Assembly (NCBI RefSeq): GCF_030499515.1
Contig: NZ_JASTWJ010000001.1
Coordinates: 7,916,001 to 7,980,000, forward strand
Length of the DNA: 64,000 nt
Direction: 5' to 3'
Source: Streptomyces sp. DT2A-34
GTDB taxonomy: Bacteria; Actinomycetota; Actinomycetes; Streptomycetales; Streptomycetaceae
The position numbers were made by a program, and so were the translations under genes. Below are positions 48,241-57,530 of the stretch, one piece after another. The notes below the pieces were generated by a model that was not told the origin of the DNA, did no database searches, and worked only from the letters and a program-made list of their open reading frames with translations. How positions within the stretch are numbered: position 1 is the first letter of the stretch; every line of letters begins with the position of its first letter.

Positions 48241-49653
48241 GTGACGTCCCGTATCCCGCGCGACTCCAGGCTTCGACTCGTCCGCCCGCGACCCCTGGCC
48301 GCCGCCCCCAGAGCTGTGAACCAGCGGCGCCCACGCCGCCCCGCGCCCCGTCCTCCGGAGGGCACCCCGGCCCGGTCCGAGCTGGCCAGAATGGCTCGCT
48401 CCGGTCTGGCCGGCGCGGCCCGCGTCGCCCACTGGGCCGACGCCGCGCTGCGCCCCGGCGGTGACGGTGGGAACCCCGACGGCAAGGGCACCCTCTCCGA
48501 CGCGACCGCCGAACGCGCGGCCCAGGACCTCGGCCTGACCGTCGCTCAGGTCCGCGCCGACTGGGACACCGCCCGCCTCGCGGGCCTCGTCGAGGTGCAC
48601 GGCGACAGCGCCCGCCCCGGCTGGCGGCTGCGCGCCTGGGACCGCGACGACAGCGCCGTACTGCGCGGCTGGGTCGCCCTCTTCGACGCCTGGTCGCTCG
48701 CCCACCCGGAACCCGAGCAGCACGAGCACGCCGCCGCCGTGGCCGACGTCGTCTCGGCCATGCCCCAGGTGCTCTCCTTCCTGCAGCTGTCCGCCGGCCC
48801 GGTCCCGGTGGAGCAGCTCCTGGACCTGCTGGAGCAGCGGGTCACCGAACTGCGCACCGAGCGCTGCGAGATCCCCTACGGGCCGCAGCCGCAACCGGAG
48901 CCGGTCGCCGACGCGCCCGCCGTGGAGGACACGCCCCTCGCCCCCCTCCTCGACTGGGCCCTGCACGCCCTCGCCTCCGTCGGCGCCCTCACCTACGGCG
49001 ACGGCCAGGCCACGCTCACCCCGCTCGGCAACTGGGCGGTCTGGGTCAAGCTGGAGCAGATCTGCGTCGCCGCCCAGAGCCCCGCCGGGAACATCGAGCA
49101 GTCCGCCGAGGACATGCTCCGCGGCTGCGCCCAGCTCCGCCCGAACGCCGCCCGCGACGAATACCGCGCCTGGCTCGCCGCCCGCCCCGTCGGCAGCGCC
49201 GTCACCGAACTCCTCGACGCCGCCCGGGGCGAGGACGCCCTGCTGCGCGGCCTCGCCTTCGAGGCGCTGCGCGTCGTCGGCGCCCCCGCCGAGCCCGACG
49301 TGCGTGCCGTCCACGACGAGCCGACGCTGCGGCCCTACGCCCTGCTGTGGCTCGCCGAGCACGACGGCGTCGACCCCGAGGACGCCCACGAGGTGCTCAC
49401 CCGGGAAGAGGCCACCTGGCTGTGGGTCGACACCGCCGCCGCCGTCGCCGACCACGGCGAGGCCCCGATGCTCGTACGGCACCTGGAGTCCGCGGTGCAG
49501 CCGACGGTGCCGATGCTCCTGGACGAGGTGCGTGCCGTCGGCCATCCCCGCACCGTGCAGGTCCTGGTCGCGCTCGCCGCCGCGCACCCCGACCCGGCGC
49601 TCGCGAAGGCCGTACGCCGCGCCGCCTTCCAGGTGCACACCGGGGGGAACTGA
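48241..49653 (+). CDS. Conserved protein of unknown function, winged-helix-like N-terminus
   Basis: 470 residues from GTG 48241. I do not recognise the family. Residues of about 35-110 (ELARMARSGLAGAARVAHWA, then RAAQDLGLTVAQVRADWDTA, ARLAGLVEVHG) look like a small helical, winged-helix-type fold. The C-terminal 150 residues are Ala/Leu-rich helices in repeated pairs resembling a HEAT-like solenoid (LLRGLAFEALRVVG, LRPYALLWLAEHDG, PMLLDEVRAVGHPRTVQVLV). No signal peptide or membrane segment. It could be a regulator or scaffold; nothing more can be said. Confidence 0.75.
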   Translation: MTSRIPRDSRLRLVRPRPLAAAPRAVNQRRPRRPAPRPPEGTPARSELARMARSGLAGAARVAHWADAALRPGGDGGNPDGKGTLSDATAERAAQDLGLTVAQVRADWDTARLAGLVEVHGDSARPGWRLRAWDRDDSAVLRGWVALFDAWSLAHPEPEQHEHAAAVADVVSAMPQVLSFLQLSAGPVPVEQLLDLLEQRVTELRTERCEIPYGPQPQPEPVADAPAVEDTPLAPLLDWALHALASVGALTYGDGQATLTPLGNWAVWVKLEQICVAAQSPAGNIEQSAEDMLRGCAQLRPNAARDEYRAWLAARPVGSAVTELLDAARGEDALLRGLAFEALRVVGAPAEPDVRAVHDEPTLRPYALLWLAEHDGVDPEDAHEVLTREEATWLWVDTAAAVADHGEAPMLVRHLESAVQPTVPMLLDEVRAVGHPRTVQVLVALAAAHPDPALAKAVRRAAFQVHTGGN

Positions 49654-49665
49654 GCCGGACCGGCG

Positions 49666-50079
49666 TCAGCCCTTCATCTCAGGGGCGTAGGTGCCGAAGC
49701 TCCACACATTGCCCTCGACGTCCCGGGCCATGTAGTCCCGCGAGCCGTAGTCCTGGTCCGTCGGGGGCATGAGGATCTCCGCGCCGTGCTCCACGGCCCG
49801 TCGGTGGTGTGCGTCGACGTCGTCCACGACGACGTACACCCCGGTCGTGCCCGCGTCCTTCATCACCTTGTCGAAGGCGCTGCCGGTGCCCTTCGAGCCG
49901 AGCATCACCGCGCCGTTGCCCTGCACCAGCTCGGCGTGTGCCACCGAGCCGTCCTCGGCCTCGTACACCGCCAGCTCCGTGAAGCCGAAGGCCTCCGTGA
50001 GCTGCTTGATCGCCGCCTTCGCGTCCGCGTACAGCAGCGTCGGGTAGATGCTCGGACGCCCACCGCTCGTGCCCGCCAT
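49666..50079 (-). CDS. Glyoxalase/VOC-superfamily protein
   Basis: 137 residues; ATG 50079 is chosen because AAGGGG stands about ten bases upstream, while ATG 50103 also reads in frame. PhnB-like VOC fold with two beta-alpha-beta-beta units: YPTLLYADAKAAIKQLTEAFGF, then YVVVDDVDAHHRRAVEHGAE, and the end YMARDVEGNVWSFGTYAPE. It may bind a metal or small molecule. Members include antibiotic-binding and promiscuous enzymes; no substrate is evident. Confidence 0.87.
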   Translation of the reverse strand: MAGTSGGRPSIYPTLLYADAKAAIKQLTEAFGFTELAVYEAEDGSVAHAELVQGNGAVMLGSKGTGSAFDKVMKDAGTTGVYVVVDDVDAHHRRAVEHGAEILMPPTDQDYGSRDYMARDVEGNVWSFGTYAPEMKG

Positions 50080-50356
50080 GCCGATCACCCCTTCGTGATC
50101 CATCGCAGTGATCCTTGCTCGTGATCCTTGCTGTCGACTGCCGGAATTCCGACCCGCAGCCAGTCTTGCAGCGACCACTGACAACGGCCCGTGAGCCGAG
50201 GCCGCCATGCGGGGGACAGCCCGGGCCCCCCTCGCCGTGTCCCGACGGCAAGCCCCGCCCCTCGCCGCGAGGGTGGCTACGCTCTGCGCCGGGTCCGCTG
50301 GAAGCGGGTTCCGGGACGGGCCCAGAAGGCTCCGAGACGGGCTCCAAGGGGGCGTG

Positions 50357-51160
50357 ATGGCCGCTCTGCCGGTCGAGGCGGTCGACGCGACTGCGGCTCT
50401 CGGTGCCGCTCCCGAGCCCCCCGCAGCCCCCCGATCCCGACTGCTGCCGACGGTTCTGGCCCTCCTCCTCGCGGTCCCGCTCCTGGCGCTCGCCCACCAC
50501 GCACGCCCCACCCCCTACGGCGACCACCTCACCGTCCATGCCGGCCACGCGCGCGGGGATCACGCCGCCCCCCGGCACCCGACGCCACCGCCCCCGACAG
50601 CTCTGCGCACACGCGCCGCGACCTTGGAGGCCTACGCCCCCCGCACCGGCACGACCCTGTGGCGCTACACCCGCGAAGGACGCCGCCCCCTCACCTCACT
50701 CCACGCGCGCGGGGAGGCCATCACGCTCTGGGACGACGGCATGGTCACGGACACCGACGGCCGTTCCGTGCGCTGGCACCGCGCCCTGCCCGCGGCCGCC
50801 GAGTGGCTCCCGGCCCAGGGCGGCACCGGAGTCCTGCGCCCCCTCGGGCGCGGCATCCTCGGTGTCGTGACGCCGCGCGGCGTCCTGGCGTACCGCATCG
50901 CCGACGGCGATCTGCGCTGGGTGCTGCCCGCCCGTGAGGGTTGCGCGTTCGAGCCCGCACGTGCCGTACATCACGATGGGGCTCTGCTCGTCGCCCAGCC
51001 CTGCTCCCACGCGGCCTGGACCGCCCAGCTCATCGCCGTGGACGACCTGGGACGGGTCGCCCCGCACCGCAGACCGCTCGGCAATGAAGTCGTCATGGAA
51101 GGCAGCGGTTCCCGGCTCGAACACCCGAACCCAGAAAAAGTGGTTGCACAGCCCCGTTAG
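50357..51160 (+). CDS. PQQ-like beta-propeller protein, membrane anchored
   Basis: 267 residues from ATG 50357 with AAGGGGG six bases upstream. One hydrophobic helix at about 28-48 (LLPTVLALLLAVPLLALAH) is followed by a His-rich spacer. Then come repeated strand motifs with Trp such as RTGTTLWRYTREG and RIADGDLRWVLPAREG, the blade signature of PQQ-like propellers. Only about three to four blades fit, and the end (GSRLEHPNPEKVVAQPR) does not look like a blade, so it may be shortened. Function unknown; it stops nine bases before the leader ORF of the ABC-F gene. Confidence 0.7.
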   Translation: MAALPVEAVDATAALGAAPEPPAAPRSRLLPTVLALLLAVPLLALAHHARPTPYGDHLTVHAGHARGDHAAPRHPTPPPPTALRTRAATLEAYAPRTGTTLWRYTREGRRPLTSLHARGEAITLWDDGMVTDTDGRSVRWHRALPAAAEWLPAQGGTGVLRPLGRGILGVVTPRGVLAYRIADGDLRWVLPAREGCAFEPARAVHHDGALLVAQPCSHAAWTAQLIAVDDLGRVAPHRRPLGNEVVMEGSGSRLEHPNPEKVVAQPR

Positions 51161-51169
51161 ACTGACCGC

Positions 51170-51193
51170 ATGGCCATTCTCCTCGCGCATTAG
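51170..51193 (+). CDS. Leader peptide MAILLAH before the ABC-F gene
   Basis: Seven codons and TAG. TAGACT at 51158-51163 is placed so that transcription could begin at or near the A of this ATG, giving a leaderless message. It is directly followed by a hairpin region and then, 59 bases on, by the ABC-F gene. Short leaders with this layout are used to sense stalled ribosomes in front of antibiotic-responsive ABC-F genes; the role here is inferred. Confidence 0.55.
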   Translation: MAILLAH

Positions 51194-51195
51194 AC

Positions 51196-51226
51196 GGCGG
51201 GAACGTCCTCAGCCGCCCTTCCCGCC
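51196..51226 (+). promoter_or_regulatory. Attenuator-like hairpins in the ABC-F leader
   Basis: GGCGGGAA (51196-51203) pairs perfectly with TTCCCGCC (51219-51226). An alternative stem uses GGCGG (51196-51200) with CCGCC (51213-51217). The two exclude each other and start three bases after the leader stop codon, where a stalled ribosome would cover the 5' arm. No T run follows. Confidence 0.55.
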
Positions 51227-51252
51227 ACCTACCCCCGCTCTGGAGTCTGTCC

Positions 51253-52830
<1,578 letters not shown>

Positions 52831-52851
<21 letters not shown>

Positions 52852-52917
52852 TCGAATACGTGATCACCGGCGTATGGATCATTCGGCCCATCGGTGATCC
52901 ATCATCTGTGTGAGATC
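52831..52917. promoter_or_regulatory. Cluster of GATC sites before gbn
   Basis: GATC occurs at 52831, 52850, 52862, 52877, 52896 and 52914, six times in 87 bases; the expected spacing in DNA of this composition is several hundred bases. Two of them end an 8-bp inverted repeat, GATCACCG (52862-52869) and CGGTGATC (52892-52899). A further GATC is at 53144. The neighbouring gene encodes a homologue of the GATC-binding protein Gbn, so autoregulation is likely. Confidence 0.6.
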
Positions 52918-52950
52918 TCCTCGTACCGAGGTGTGTACTACATCGATTTC

Positions 52951-52985
52951 ACGGCCGAGTCCTTTATCGACAAGGGCTCGGCCGT
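52951..52985 (+). terminator. Terminator between ABC-F and gbn
   Basis: ACGGCCGAGTCCTT (52951-52964) pairs with AAGGGCTCGGCCGT (52972-52985) with a single G-T pair and a seven-base loop. It is about 100 bases after the ABC-F stop. The rest of the 335-base gap shows no gene. Confidence 0.7.
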
Positions 52986-53186
52986 CGTGCGTCCCTGACC
53001 TGGTACTTCGCGAAAGAACCCGTTCGGCCGTACGGACAACTCGCGGCGGAATTGAAGATTCCGCTTGTGGGGATGTGCTCCTGTCGTCAAAACCAGGTCT
53101 CACGGACCTTGCCGAATGGGTGGCCATGAAGGCCCGGAGGGGTGATCATGAGGAGACCAGAGCGCACTTCCCATGAGGAGGCACGG

Positions 53187-53405
53187 GTGGCCGAGACTCT
53201 GAAGAAGGGCAGCCGGGTAACCGGCGCCGCGCGCGACAAGCTCGCGGCAGACCTGAAGAAGAAGTACGACTCCGGTGCGAGCATTCGGGCACTGGCCGAG
53301 GAAACCGGCCGCTCGTATGGCTTCGTGCACCGGATGCTCAGCGAGTCGGGCGTCACGCTCCGTGGGCGTGGCGGTGCGACACGAGGCAAGAAGGCCGCCG
53401 GCTGA
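53187..53405 (+). CDS. gbn: Small nucleoid-associated helix-turn-helix protein, Gbn-like
   Basis: 72 residues from GTG 53187, with AGGAGG about seven bases upstream; an ATG at 53142 is in frame but lacks support. The protein is basic, with a Lys-rich start and an Arg/Gly/Lys tail. The helix-turn-helix is SIRALAEETGRSYGFVHRML, like the end of Lsr2. Length and sequence agree with what I recall of Gbn (SCO1839) of S. coelicolor, which binds GATC-containing sites over the chromosome. Neighbour gene order (enoyl-CoA hydratase downstream) also fits. Confidence 0.85.
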   Translation: MAETLKKGSRVTGAARDKLAADLKKKYDSGASIRALAEETGRSYGFVHRMLSESGVTLRGRGGATRGKKAAG

Positions 53406-53537
53406 GACCGGGAGGCCCATCGGCTTCGATGGTGGCCACCCGGTCGGTCGGCTGATCGGCCGGGTGGTTACTGTGCAGTCACTTAGGGGGTGCCCTCCCG
53501 GGCATCCCGTGATGACCGCACGCATCGGAGGCACCCC

Positions 53538-54341
53538 ATGGCTTCGGCCGACCAGGAACTCGCTCCCCTGCTCGACAAGAACGGCGTACGGCTCACCTTC
53601 GACGGCGCGATCGCCACGGTGACGCTGAACAACCCGGCCAAGCGCAACGCGCAGAGCCCCGCCATGTGGCGGACGCTCGCCGAGGCCGGGCAGTTGCTGC
53701 CGGGCAGCGTGCGTGTCGTCGTGCTGCGTGGTGAGGGCAAGTCCTTCTCCGCGGGGCTCGACCGGCAGATGTTCACGCCCGAGGGGATCGAGGGCGAGCC
53801 GTCCTTCATCGAGCTCGCGCGTAGCAGCGACGCCGAACTGGACGCCGCCATCGCCGAGTTCCAGGAAGGCTTCACCTGGTGGCGGCGCAACGACATCGTG
53901 TCCATCGCCGCCGTACAGGGCCACTCCATCGGGGCGGGCTTCCAGCTCGCGCTCGCCTGTGACGTGCGCGTCGTCGCCGACGACGTGCAGTTCGCCATGC
54001 GTGAGACCAGCCTCGGGCTGGTGCCGGACCTGACGGGCACGCATCCGCTGGTCGGGCTGGTCGGCTACGGCCGTGCGCTGGAGATCTGTGTCACCGGCCG
54101 TTTCGTGCTCGCCGAGGAGGCCGTGAGCAGCGGCCTGGCCAACCTCGCGGTGCCCGCCGAGCAACTCGACGACGCCGTACGGGATCTGGCGGGGGCCATC
54201 GTGGCCGCGCCGCGGGATGCCGTGATCGAGACCAAGGCGCTGATTCGTGGTGCCGTGGACCGGACGTACGACGAGCAGCGCGGCGCCGAGCGTGCCGCGC
54301 AGGCGCGGCGGCTGCGGGACCTGGCCGGCCTCGGCGAATGA
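53538..54341 (+). CDS. Enoyl-CoA hydratase/isomerase family protein
   Basis: 267 residues from ATG 53538 with GGAGG seven bases upstream. Crotonase fold: VTLNNPAKRNAQSPAMWRTL, oxyanion-hole segment VLRGEGKSFSAGLDRQMF, and the second in AVQGHSIGAGFQLALACDVR. FAMRETSLGLVPDLTGTHPL covers the region of the second catalytic Glu, where an Asp/Thr is seen, so isomerase or another crotonase activity is possible. Monocistronic. Confidence 0.9.
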   Translation: MASADQELAPLLDKNGVRLTFDGAIATVTLNNPAKRNAQSPAMWRTLAEAGQLLPGSVRVVVLRGEGKSFSAGLDRQMFTPEGIEGEPSFIELARSSDAELDAAIAEFQEGFTWWRRNDIVSIAAVQGHSIGAGFQLALACDVRVVADDVQFAMRETSLGLVPDLTGTHPLVGLVGYGRALEICVTGRFVLAEEAVSSGLANLAVPAEQLDDAVRDLAGAIVAAPRDAVIETKALIRGAVDRTYDEQRGAERAAQARRLRDLAGLGE

Positions 54342-54353
54342 GCCATGCGCTGA

Positions 54354-55076
54354 TCAGCCGACGGCCGTGATCAGCACCGCCACCGTCGGGCGATCGGCCA
54401 GCGCCTCGCCTACCCACTCGCGGACCTCCCGGGCCACTTCCACAGGCCGGCGGTCCGCGCTCACCGCGATCTCCACGCGCACGTGACGGCGCGGCAGGGC
54501 GGCCTCGTCCTGCCGTTCCTCGATGTGCATGGCACGGCCCAACCCGCCCAGAGCGCCCGTCAGCTCGGTCACGCCTGGTACCGCCAGGGCCGCGGCGGCG
54601 ACGCGCTCCTCGTCGGGGCTCCCGGGCTCGGCGGCCCGCGTCGGCTCGGGCTGCCGTACGGGAGCGGGTTCCGCGTCCTCGTCGAGCAGGGCCGTCACGC
54701 GTAGGTCCACCTCGGTCACTGTCAGGCCAAGGCTTTCCGTGGCCGCGGTGGCCAGCAGGTCACGCAGCCGATCCGCCGTCGTGGGCAGCGCCTCGGCCGC
54801 CGTCGCCGCGAAGTCCGCCGTCACCCGTAGGGGCCCGGGCGGCAATGCGCTCGGCGGCGGGGGTACGGCCGCCTCTTCGGCGTCGTCCGGGTCGATGAGC
54901 GCGATCCGGAGCGCGTCCAGCCGTACCCCGCGCATGTCCTCGGCCGCGCGCCGCAGTACCGACTCGGCCGCCTCCTCGGAGATCCACGCGCCGTCGTGCG
55001 GGCCGCCCAGGGGCAGGAGCCTGCCGAGGCGGAGCTGTCGTTTCACTGCCTGCGTCCACCGGTCTGTCGTCGTCAT
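54354..55076 (-). CDS. Asp23-locus protein ('P10-like'), divergent from asp23
   Basis: 240 residues from ATG 55076. Annotated in related genomes as 'nucleopolyhedrovirus P10-like', a name without functional meaning. Three strand-helix-strand stretches are visible; the last, VRVEIAVSADRRPVEVAREV then VGEALADRPTVAVLITAVG, closely echoes the ending of the Asp23 protein encoded on the other strand. An Ala/Pro-rich linker lies in the middle. No membrane segment. It starts 87 bases from the divergent asp23 gene, so a shared promoter region is likely. Confidence 0.75.
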   Translation of the reverse strand: MTTTDRWTQAVKRQLRLGRLLPLGGPHDGAWISEEAAESVLRRAAEDMRGVRLDALRIALIDPDDAEEAAVPPPPSALPPGPLRVTADFAATAAEALPTTADRLRDLLATAATESLGLTVTEVDLRVTALLDEDAEPAPVRQPEPTRAAEPGSPDEERVAAAALAVPGVTELTGALGGLGRAMHIEERQDEAALPRRHVRVEIAVSADRRPVEVAREVREWVGEALADRPTVAVLITAVG

Positions 55077-55163
55077 TCCTCCAGCCTGCCGCATCCCTGG
55101 CGCGCGATCGCGTAACCATGACTAACGTGGTCAAGGGAGGACAACCGAAAAGGACGTGCTGCC

Positions 55164-55643
55164 ATGACTGAGACGACGGAGCAGACCCGGGGGACGGAGG
55201 GCGAGGCCCTCAGCACACGAAAGACCCAGGCGCCCAGGCGCGGCGGGGGAGACCCCGGTGCCCGGGGGCGGACGACCATCGCGGACGGCGTCGTGGAGAA
55301 GATCGCCGGGATGGCCGCACGTGATGTCGACGGCGTGCACGCGATGGGCAGCGGACTGTCGCGGACCCTCGGGGCCGTGCGCGAGCGGGTGCCCGGCGGT
55401 GGACCGAAGTCGGTGACGCGGGGCGTGAAGGCCGAGGTCGGCGAGGTGCAGGCCGCGCTCGACCTGGAGATCGTCGTCGAGTACGGCGTGTCGATCGCCG
55501 ACGTGGCCCGGGATGTCCGCGAGAACGTGATCACCGCGGTCGAGCGGATGGCCGGCCTCGAAGTGGTCGAGGTCAACATCGCGGTGAGTGATGTGAAGCT
55601 TCCGGAGGAAGAGGAAGAGGAACCGGAGCGCAGGATCCAGTGA
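55164..55643 (+). CDS. Asp23/Gls24-family envelope stress protein (1)
   Basis: 159 residues from ATG 55164 with AGGAC upstream. Asp23 (DUF322) domain at about 35-150: RTTIADGVVEKIAGMAARDV, VDGVHAMGSG, then LDLEIVVEYGVSIADVARDV and VVEVNIAVSDVKLP. N-terminal 35 residues are polar and disordered; the end is very acidic (EEEEEEPE). In Gram-positives Asp23 lies under the membrane, held by AmaP, and responds to cell-wall stress. First gene of a five-gene plus-strand run. Confidence 0.9.
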   Translation: MTETTEQTRGTEGEALSTRKTQAPRRGGGDPGARGRTTIADGVVEKIAGMAARDVDGVHAMGSGLSRTLGAVRERVPGGGPKSVTRGVKAEVGEVQAALDLEIVVEYGVSIADVARDVRENVITAVERMAGLEVVEVNIAVSDVKLPEEEEEEPERRIQ

Positions 55644-55700
55644 GGCATCGGCGACCGACAACTCGGCGGCGGAAGCCGTTGAGGAGCTGAGGAGCGCACC

Positions 55701-55886
55701 ATGAGCATGGCCGTGGTCGGCATGATCGCCGGCATGGTACTGGGCTTCGCCGGGTACTTCGGCGGATTCGGCGCCTTCCTGCTGGTGGCGGCCCTGGGCG
55801 CCGTCGGTTTCGTCGCCGGGCGGTTCCTGGAGGGCGAGTACGAGTTCGGTGACTTCTTCCGGCGCCGTGACGAACGGCGGCGGTGA
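55701..55886 (+). CDS. Small membrane protein (DUF2273-like)
   Basis: 61 residues from ATG 55701; GAGGAGCG is about eight bases upstream. Two close hydrophobic helices (MAVVGMIAGMVLGFAGYFGG and AFLLVAALGAVGFVAGRFLE) and an Arg-rich end (FFRRRDERRR). DUF2273 proteins accompany Asp23 genes in many Gram-positives. The stop overlaps the next GTG by four bases. Confidence 0.85.
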   Translation: MSMAVVGMIAGMVLGFAGYFGGFGAFLLVAALGAVGFVAGRFLEGEYEFGDFFRRRDERRR

Positions 55887-56266
55887 GGCCGGTGAGCGCG
55901 GGGGCCGGAGAGCTCGGCAGACCCCTTCCCGTCGTTCCGCCGGGTGAGCGCGGGGCGACCCGGATCGCCGACCGGGTCGTCGCGAAGATCGCCTCGCAGG
56001 CCGCGCGCGAGGCGGTGGGGAAGTTGGCCGAGGACGCCGACCGGCCCTACGCCGACGTCGTCGTCGCCCACGACACCGCCCGCGTCCGTGTCCACCTCGA
56101 ACTCGACTACCCCACCGACATCGGCGCCCGATGCGCCGCCGTGCGTCGGCATGTCGCGGAGCGGGTAGGCGCGTTGGTGGGCATGGAGGTGCCGGAGGTC
56201 GCCGTGCACGTGGAGCGGCTGCACCCGGCGCCCGGACAGGGCGCGGCACACGGGAGGACGCGATGA
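55883..56266 (+). CDS. Asp23-like protein (2), short
   Basis: 127 residues from GTG 55883, overlapping the previous stop (GTGA); a GTG at 55892 is also possible. RGATRIADRVVAKIASQAAR and the unit VRVHLELDYPTDIGARCAAV, VGALVGMEVPEVAVHVERL are an Asp23-type domain with the middle loop shortened. A paralogue of the gene at 55164 within the same operon, likely a hetero-partner. Confidence 0.82.
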   Translation: MRPVSAGAGELGRPLPVVPPGERGATRIADRVVAKIASQAAREAVGKLAEDADRPYADVVVAHDTARVRVHLELDYPTDIGARCAAVRRHVAERVGALVGMEVPEVAVHVERLHPAPGQGAAHGRTR

Positions 56267-56946
56267 GCGAGTCCCAGGGCTCCGAGGGCACCACACAACG
56301 ACTGCCGGTCATGGAGAAGACGACCGGACCCGACCACCCCCTCGACCAGTCGGCGTCGGCGGCGGACTACGAGCCGCCGCCCCCGGTCGACGGCAAGGGC
56401 GGCGGCGCGGGCCGCTTCTGGTCGGCACGCCGGATCCCGGCCGCGATCACGGCGCTCCTGCTCTTCCTCGGCGCCGGCGTCTTCCTGTACGATATCGCCG
56501 CCGTGCGCGCCGACCGGTCCGCCATGCGCTGGCGCCGCGAACTGGCCCACCAGCTCGCCGAACGCCCCCTCGACGACATCTGGGTGCTGGTCGGCGCGGG
56601 CGTCGCCGCGGTCCTCGGCCTGTGGCTGCTGGTCCTGGCCACCACGCCTGGCCTGCGCTCGGTCCTGCCGATGCGGCGCACCCACCCCGACGTCCGCGCC
56701 GGCCTCCACCGCGACCTGGCCGCCCTCGTCCTGCGCGACCGGGCCATGGAGGTCCCCGGGGTCCAGTCCGTACGGGTGCGGATGGGCCGCGCCAAGGCCG
56801 ATGTCCGCGCGGTCTCGCACTTCCGCGACCTGGACGACGTACGCGCCGACCTGGACGCCGTACTCGCCGACGCGATCAGGGGCCTGGGGCTGGCCCGGCC
56901 GCCCTCGCTGTCGGTGCGGGTACGGCGGCTCGGACGGAAGGGGTGA
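56263..56946 (+). CDS. DUF6286-like membrane protein of the Asp23 locus
   Basis: 227 residues from ATG 56263 with GGGAGGAC upstream, overlapping the previous stop. Polar N-terminus to about residue 60, then helix IPAAITALLLFLGAGVFLYD, a short outer loop, helix VLVGAGVAAVLGLWLLVLAT, and a cytoplasmic domain. The last 80 residues (VQSVRVRMGRAKADVRAVSH, LADAIRGLGLARPPSLSVRV) again show a strand-helix-strand unit similar to Asp23. Probably a membrane scaffold for the Asp23 proteins. Confidence 0.82.
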   Translation: MSESQGSEGTTQRLPVMEKTTGPDHPLDQSASAADYEPPPPVDGKGGGAGRFWSARRIPAAITALLLFLGAGVFLYDIAAVRADRSAMRWRRELAHQLAERPLDDIWVLVGAGVAAVLGLWLLVLATTPGLRSVLPMRRTHPDVRAGLHRDLAALVLRDRAMEVPGVQSVRVRMGRAKADVRAVSHFRDLDDVRADLDAVLADAIRGLGLARPPSLSVRVRRLGRKG

Positions 56947-57530
56947 GGGCCGTGCTCAGGGTGGTCAACCGGGTGCTGATCGGGCTCGTCGGGCTGGTGC
57001 TGCTCGTGATCGGCGGCTCCGTACTGGCCGTGGGACTGGGGCTGGAGCCCCCCTCCTGGTGGATCCACGACAGCCGGCACGACGTCCTGCTCAGCGACGC
57101 CGAGCGGACGCGCTGGCGGGACGACGGCTGGTGGTGGCCGACCGTCATCGCCGTACTCGCCGTCCTGGTCCTGCTCGCCCTGTGGTGGCTGACCTCGGTC
57201 CTGCGCCGGCGCCGACTCGCCGAGGTCCTGGTCGACACCGGCGACGGCGAGGGCGCCCTGCTGCGGGGCCGGGCCCTGGAGGGCGTGCTGGCGGGCGAGG
57301 CGGGGGGCCTGGAGGGCGTCCAGCGCGCCCCCGTCCACCTACGGGGCAGGCGCAGCGCCCCCGAGGCCCAGGTGCGCCTCCTGCTGGAACCGCACGTGGA
57401 CCCGGGCACGGCCTTGAACGACCTCACCACCCAGGCCCTGACCCACGCCCGCAATTCAGCGGGCCTGGCGTCACTGCCGACAGAGGTTCGCTTGAAGGGC
57501 GTCAAGCACCGTGCGGAAAGGGTCAGTTAG
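56943..57530 (+). CDS. amaP: AmaP-like alkaline-shock membrane anchor
   Basis: 195 residues from GTG 56943, overlapping the previous stop by four bases. Helix VNRVLIGLVGLVLLVIGGSV, outer loop with PPSWWIHDSRHDVLLSDAER, helix TVIAVLAVLVLLALWWLTSV, then a cytoplasmic domain ending EVRLKGVKHRAERVS. Two helices with a C-terminal cytosolic domain is the layout of AmaP, which tethers Asp23 to the membrane. Last gene of the run; it ends by overlapping the convergent SDR gene by four bases. Confidence 0.82.
   Translation: MRAVLRVVNRVLIGLVGLVLLVIGGSVLAVGLGLEPPSWWIHDSRHDVLLSDAERTRWRDDGWWWPTVIAVLAVLVLLALWWLTSVLRRRRLAEVLVDTGDGEGALLRGRALEGVLAGEAGGLEGVQRAPVHLRGRRSAPEAQVRLLLEPHVDPGTALNDLTTQALTHARNSAGLASLPTEVRLKGVKHRAERVS

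Noticed and set aside
51144..51149. TTGCAC as a -35 box for the ABC-F leader, in a WhiB7-type promoter
   Set aside because: Only eight bases separate it from TAGACT, too few for a promoter, although an A run is nearby.
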